Assembly (NCBI GenBank): GCA_016938875.1
Contig: JAFGTV010000065.1
Location: forward strand, 1-58,091
DNA from: Paracoccaceae bacterium
GTDB lineage: Bacteria > Pseudomonadota > Alphaproteobacteria > Rhodobacterales > Rhodobacteraceae
DNA: 58,091 nucleotides
Direction of reading: 5' to 3'
A model generated the notes under the pieces. It saw only the letters and a program-made list of their open reading frames with translations, was not told the origin of the DNA and made no database searches. Both the position numbers and the translations under genes were made by a program. Shown here piece by piece: positions 54,268 through 58,091 of the stretch. Positions within the stretch are counted from its first letter, which is position 1, and the number at the start of each line of letters is the position of its first letter.

Positions 54268-55476
54268 TCAGTGCCGCAGCGCCTCGATCGGGTCCAGCCG
54301 GGCGGCGCGGCGCGCCGGGAAATAGCCGAACACCACCCCGACCAAAGCCGAAAACGCAAAGGCCAGCCCGATGGTCCCGGCATCCGGGGTGAACGGCACG
54401 TTCAGCAGCTGCGCGCCCAGAGCCGCCAACGCCAGCCCCAGCGCCACGCCGAGCATTCCCCCCAGCGCCGACAGCACGATCGCCTCGACCAGGAATTGCA
54501 GAAGCACCTGTCCCGCCTGCGCGCCGACCGCCATTCGGATGCCGATCTCGCGCGTGCGTTCCGTGACCGAGACCAGCATGATGTTCATGATGCCGATCCC
54601 GCCGACCAGCAGGCTGACTGCCGCCACCGCCGACAACAGCCCCGTCAGCACGCGATTGACGCTGTTCAGCATCGAGGCGACCTGTTCCATGTCACGCAGG
54701 CTGAAATCGTCCTCTTCACCGGGGCCGATGCGCCGGACCTCGCGCATCAGGGCCGTGATATCGTTCGTCGCACGTTCGATCGAAAACCCGTCGCGCACCG
54801 AGATATAGATCGTCGGCACGTCCATGTTACCCGCGACGCGGCGGCCGAAGAACTTGAACGGGATCAACACCACGTCGTCCTGATCGGTCCCGAAGGAAGA
54901 GGCCCCCTTGGCCGCCAGCACCCCCACGATCTGACACGACATCGCGCCCAGCCGCATCCTCTCGCCCACCGGATCGGCCCGACCGAACAGCTCCTGCCTG
55001 ACCGTTTCGCCCAGGATACAAACGTTCTTTCCGGCGCTTTCCTCGGCCGTGGTAAAACTGCGCCCCTCTGCCACCGCCCAATCCGAGGCCGTCAGATAGC
55101 GGCTGTCGGTACCCGCCACCCGGGTCTGGTAGTTGGTATTGCCGAACACCGCGACAAGCGAGGATGTCCTCGACGGCGCGGCTGTCTCGACGCTGCCGAT
55201 CTGGTCGATGATCCGGTCCACGTCGGACAGGGCGAACGCGCGTTCCGACCCGCCGCTGTTGCCCGGGCCAAAGCGCATCTGGCCGGGGCTGAGGATCATC
55301 AGGTTGGCACCCATCTTTTGCACATCCGCCGTTACCTGCGCGGTCGAGCCCTTGCCGATGGTGACCATGGCGATCACGGCGGCGACCCCGATCACCACGC
55401 CCAGCACCGTCAGAAAGGACCGCATCGGGTTGCGCAGGATCGCCTGTAGCGCCAGCTTGAAGGTTTCCCACAGCAT
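54268..55476 (-). CDS. MacB-like ABC transporter permease (FtsX domain)
   Basis: A 402-residue permease with an N-terminal membrane segment (about 20-40, RSFLTVLGVVIGVAAVIAMV), a large periplasmic domain (40-270) and three C-terminal FtsX-type membrane segments. The motif VSVTERTREIGIRMAVGA before the second segment is the coupling region. The permease lacks a fused ATPase; the ATPase is the gene just upstream, sharing one base with this start. Together with the adaptor at 56191 it forms a MacAB-type tripartite pump or exporter. Confidence 0.92.
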   Translation of the reverse strand: MLWETFKLALQAILRNPMRSFLTVLGVVIGVAAVIAMVTIGKGSTAQVTADVQKMGANLMILSPGQMRFGPGNSGGSERAFALSDVDRIIDQIGSVETAAPSRTSSLVAVFGNTNYQTRVAGTDSRYLTASDWAVAEGRSFTTAEESAGKNVCILGETVRQELFGRADPVGERMRLGAMSCQIVGVLAAKGASSFGTDQDDVVLIPFKFFGRRVAGNMDVPTIYISVRDGFSIERATNDITALMREVRRIGPGEEDDFSLRDMEQVASMLNSVNRVLTGLLSAVAAVSLLVGGIGIMNIMLVSVTERTREIGIRMAVGAQAGQVLLQFLVEAIVLSALGGMLGVALGLALAALGAQLLNVPFTPDAGTIGLAFAFSALVGVVFGYFPARRAARLDPIEALRH

Positions 55477-56186
55477 CAGGCGTCCCCTTTCGTCCGCCGG
55501 TCGGATTGCACCTTGCCGTCGACCATCCAGATCAGGCGGCGGGCATAGTCAGCCATGTCCTCTTCGTGGGTCACCATGACGATGGTCAGCCCGTCCTCTC
55601 GGTTCAGCGCCTGTAACAGTTCCATGATCTCGACCGACCGTTTGGTATCCAGGTTGCCGGTGGGTTCGTCGGCCAGCACCACATGCGGCCCGGTGGCCAG
55701 CGCGCGCGCGATGGCCACGCGCTGCTGCTGGCCACCCGACAGCTCGGACGGGTCATGGTGGGCACGGTCGGCCAGCCCCACCTTGTCCAGCGCGGCCAGG
55801 GCCGCGGCCTCGCGCTCGGCGCGGCCCAGCCCCTTGTAGATCAGGGGCAATTCCACGTTCTGAAGGGCGGTGGTGCGCGCCAGCAGGTTGTATCCCTGAA
55901 AAATGAAGCCCAGGTAGTGGCGGCGCAAAAGCGCCCGCTGATCGCGCGTCAGGGTGCCCACCTCGATCCCGTTGAACAGATAGCGCCCCGCCGTCGGTCG
56001 ATCGAGGCAGCCCATGATGTTCATCGCCGTCGATTTGCCCGAACCGCTGGGGCCCATCACGGCGACGAACTCGCCCTTCTCGACCTTCAGGCTGATACCG
56101 TCCAGCGCGCGCACCTCGGCCGCGCCGGTGCCATAGACGCGCGCAATGTCGCAAAACTCGATGACGGGTGGATTGGGGGCGGCCAT
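55476..56186 (-). CDS. MacB/LolD-type ABC transporter ATP-binding protein
   Basis: A 236-residue ATPase with Walker [10 protein letters not shown] (about residue 42-50), signature [15 protein letters not shown], and Walker [13 protein letters not shown]. It belongs to the LolD/MacB/FtsE group, which drives permeases by mechanotransmission rather than by transporting through the membrane part. It lies between the adaptor (4-base gap) and the permease (1-base overlap). Confidence 0.94.
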   Translation of the reverse strand: MAAPNPPVIEFCDIARVYGTGAAEVRALDGISLKVEKGEFVAVMGPSGSGKSTAMNIMGCLDRPTAGRYLFNGIEVGTLTRDQRALLRRHYLGFIFQGYNLLARTTALQNVELPLIYKGLGRAEREAAALAALDKVGLADRAHHDPSELSGGQQQRVAIARALATGPHVVLADEPTGNLDTKRSVEIMELLQALNREDGLTIVMVTHEEDMADYARRLIWMVDGKVQSDRRTKGDA

Positions 56187-56190
56187 GCGC

Positions 56191-57438
56191 TCACTCCGCC
56201 TCGAACTGGTCCGTGATCACCGGGTCGCCTGGGGAAAGGTCGCCGCTGAGGATCGCGGTGACATCGCCATCGGTCTGGCCCGTGGTCACGGCCACCTCGG
56301 TGGGCAGGCCGTCGCGCAACACCCACACGCTCTTGCCCGTCGCCATGCCACCCCCGTTGGCCCCCAGCCGCCGGGGCATCACCAGCCCGATCAGGCCGCT
56401 GCGCTCGCCCTCGTCCGCCACGGCGGCGCGCGGCGGCGCATAGCGCAGCGCCGCGTTGGGCACCAGCAGCGCGTCCTTGATGCTGGCAACCACGATATCG
56501 GCCGTCGCGGTCATGCCCGGGCGCAGCGCCATGTCGGAATTGTCCAGCGTCAGGATCGCCTTGTAGGTCACCACGCCCTCGGTCGTTTCGGGGGCGAAAC
56601 GGACCTGCGTGATCTCGGCTGGAAATATCCGGTCGTCATAGGCCTCGACGGTGAAACGCGCGCCCTGACCCACGGCCACCAACCCGATATCGGCCTCGTC
56701 GATGTCGGCCTGCAACTCCATCTGGGTCAGATCCTCTGCCACGGTGAACAGGATCGGCGCCGAAAGCGAGGCCGCAACGATCTGGCCCGGATCGGCATCG
56801 CGCTCCAGCACGATTCCCTTCACGGGTGAGACGATCGTCGATTTCTCGAGGTCCACGGCCACGCTTTGCAGATTGGCCTCGGCCAAGGCGACATCGGCTT
56901 TTGCGGCACCCAACTCTGCCTCGGCCCGCGCATAGGAGGCCTGCTGGGCAATGAACGTCTCTTGGGATTCCACGCCCCGCTCTACCAGTTCCTGCCCACG
57001 CTCATAGGTTGCGCGCGCCTCGGTCAACGAGGCCGCCGCCACCGCTGTCTTGGCCTTGGCCGCCCCGACAGAGGCCTCGCGCACCGCGCGCTCGGCCGCC
57101 AGCTTGGCCGTGTCGAGCGTGGCCAGCACGGTGCCCACCTCGACTGCGTCGTTGAAATCGACCTCGACCGTGCGGATCGTGCCCGACAACTCGCTGGAGA
57201 TCTCGACCAGTTCCGTCGGCTCGATCGACCCGGTGGCCGACACCAGAACGTCGAATCCGCCGCGCGTCACCGTCTCGGTGACATAGCGCACGCCCTTGCC
57301 GTCGTCCCCGCGGGCGTAGAGCGACCAGCCGCCCCCCACGACGATCGCCGCGATCAACGTGTACTTGAGCCAGGACCAGCGCCCCGTCTTGTGCGCCCCC
57401 AACCCCAGGTTTTGCGAAATGTCGTCTCGATCCGTCAT
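56191..57438 (-). CDS. MacA-like periplasmic adaptor (membrane fusion protein)
   Basis: A 415-residue adaptor anchored by one membrane segment at about residues 25-43 ([20 protein letters not shown]). A lipoyl/barrel-sandwich half ([22 protein letters not shown]) and a long coiled-coil hairpin (about 110-200, rich in Ala, Glu, Lys) are followed by the second lipoyl half ([20 protein letters not shown]) and beta-barrel domains. It links the MacB-like complex to an outer-membrane channel. The ATG at 57438 begins [12 protein letters not shown]. Confidence 0.92.
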   Translation of the reverse strand: MTDRDDISQNLGLGAHKTGRWSWLKYTLIAAIVVGGGWSLYARGDDGKGVRYVTETVTRGGFDVLVSATGSIEPTELVEISSELSGTIRTVEVDFNDAVEVGTVLATLDTAKLAAERAVREASVGAAKAKTAVAAASLTEARATYERGQELVERGVESQETFIAQQASYARAEAELGAAKADVALAEANLQSVAVDLEKSTIVSPVKGIVLERDADPGQIVAASLSAPILFTVAEDLTQMELQADIDEADIGLVAVGQGARFTVEAYDDRIFPAEITQVRFAPETTEGVVTYKAILTLDNSDMALRPGMTATADIVVASIKDALLVPNAALRYAPPRAAVADEGERSGLIGLVMPRRLGANGGGMATGKSVWVLRDGLPTEVAVTTGQTDGDVTAILSGDLSPGDPVITDQFEAE

Positions 57439-58009
57439 GGGCCCCTCGCATCCCCGGCGCGGTAATGCACCCGCCGCCCCCATTATACGCCATTCTCCAA
57501 TGAGTCCGTCGCGCGCATGCTGCGAAAGAGCAAACTGAAAATCGCGTGCAACCGGGATAAAATGGCCGGTCTGGGGATTGGCACCGCCCATATCGCGCGG
57601 TGACGAATTCATGCCAACACCCCCTTGCAATCAACGGGATCGCCCAGACAGATGCGTTGTGAGCCATGCCAAGGCTTGCATGCCACTTACCGCCTCACCC
57701 TCAGGGCCCTTCAAAAGCTTGGGCCGCGATGCGGGCTGCGAATGTCGCCCCGCGCGATGTCACGGCACTTGCAAGCGTTTGGGAGGTGTCGTGTACCTGG
57801 GCCTTTCCTGATCTCCGTCGTGACCGGTTTTCCGCCCCAAGGTTCGGAATGCCCGTCAGCTGAGGGCGGTGTCGCCATCCTGAACACCAAGCCCTTATCG
57901 GGACCGCGGGGCGGGATCAGGTCACACATGGCTTCTCTCCCTGTCTCCGCATTCGCCGTTCGGATGACGAGCGATTGGACATCAAGATAAAGAAATAGGT
58001 TGTGTGTGG
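57439..58009. other. Spacer upstream of the macAB-like operon, no confident gene
   Basis: In this 571-base stretch the only candidate is a 72-codon minus-strand frame (57711-57929, starting MCDLIPPRGPDKG) with a good GGAGAG ribosome site 6 bases upstream. Its product is rich in Pro, Gly and Arg and matches nothing I know. The rest must hold the operon promoter; I see no clear box. Confidence 0.4.
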
Positions 58010-58091
58010 TGGCGGAGACGAAGGGATTCGAACCCTCGAGACGGTTTCCCGCCTACTCCCTTAGCAGGGGAGCGCCTTCGACCACTCGGCC
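58010..58091 (-). tRNA. tRNA-Ser (anticodon GCT), 5' end cut by the window
   Basis: The minus strand reads GGCCGAGTGGTCGAAGGCGC, an anticodon arm around CTGCTAA (anticodon GCT), a long variable arm with GGGAAACCG, a T-arm with GGTTCGAATCC, an acceptor strand CGTCTCC and an encoded CCA. The 5' acceptor strand lies beyond 58091. Confidence 0.93.

Noticed and set aside
57711-57929. 72-codon minus-strand frame with a good ribosome site upstream of the macA-like gene
   Set aside because: Pro/Gly/Arg-rich product with no recognisable fold or family. The ribosome site alone is not enough, so it is only mentioned in the spacer entry.

Overview
The window is very GC-rich and reads as a chromosomal segment of a phototrophic, nitrogen-fixing alphaproteobacterium of the family Rhodobacteraceae (a Rhodobacter/Rhodovulum-like purple non-sulfur bacterium). 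The evidence is a complete molybdenum-nitrogenase cluster in Rhodobacter-like order, an alphaproteobacterial NifA with the redox-sensing cysteine motif, a BciA-type 8-vinyl reductase of bacteriochlorophyll synthesis, a class I lysyl-tRNA synthetase, and several small proteins typical of this family.

Positions 1-20141 hold the nif region, all on the minus strand. In order of transcription it runs: nifA; nifB-fdxN-LRV/Fe-S protein-nifZ-nifT-SIR2-like; nifHDK; nifENX-NifX-associated-DUF683-fdxB; iscA/hesB-nifU-like-nifV-nifW; modABC; and the start of rpoN, cut by the window edge. Sigma-54 -24/-12 promoters lie before nifB, nifH, nifE and iscA. Each has a NifA site (TGT-N10-ACA, one imperfect) upstream. 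The region therefore encodes the activator (NifA), the sigma factor (RpoN), molybdate import (ModABC), the enzyme (NifHDK), cofactor assembly (NifB, E, N, X, V) and electron carriers (FdxN, FdxB). nifS and nifQ are not in the window, and the NifU-like protein has lost all three cysteines of its IscU-type domain.

Positions 20245-31175 hold two palindromes upstream of nifA, bciA, ilvD, a cold-shock gene with a structured leader, a small TTG-start gene, ubiK-like divergent from lgt-midA-like-pgeF, a 41-residue gene, a flavin-reductase/PNPOx-fold gene and a large beta-helix protein resembling phage or gene-transfer-agent fibres. Positions 31364-40793 hold housekeeping and envelope genes (DUF4864, CHAD, lysS class I, TerB-like, dacB, nadD, ettA), a second csp gene with the same leader design as the first, a cytochrome c, tRNA-Ala(CGC) and trxC.

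Positions 40966-58091 hold the glycine cleavage operon gcvT-gcvH-gcvP behind a tandem glycine riboswitch, a gamma-glutamylcyclotransferase-like gene, gltX, a zinc peptidase, an exported metallo-beta-lactamase-fold enzyme, a PfkB sugar kinase, a three-gene catabolic cassette (PLP lyase, M24 hydrolase, EutA-like racemase-fold enzyme), a PaaI-type thioesterase, a MacAB-like efflux operon and a truncated tRNA-Ser(GCT).

The observations most worth following up are the cysteine-less NifU-like protein without nifS, the pair of matching csp leaders with identical spacing and a covarying hairpin, the T-rich tract in the nifH control region, a dispersed inverted-repeat element present at least twice, and the beta-helix fibre-like protein.
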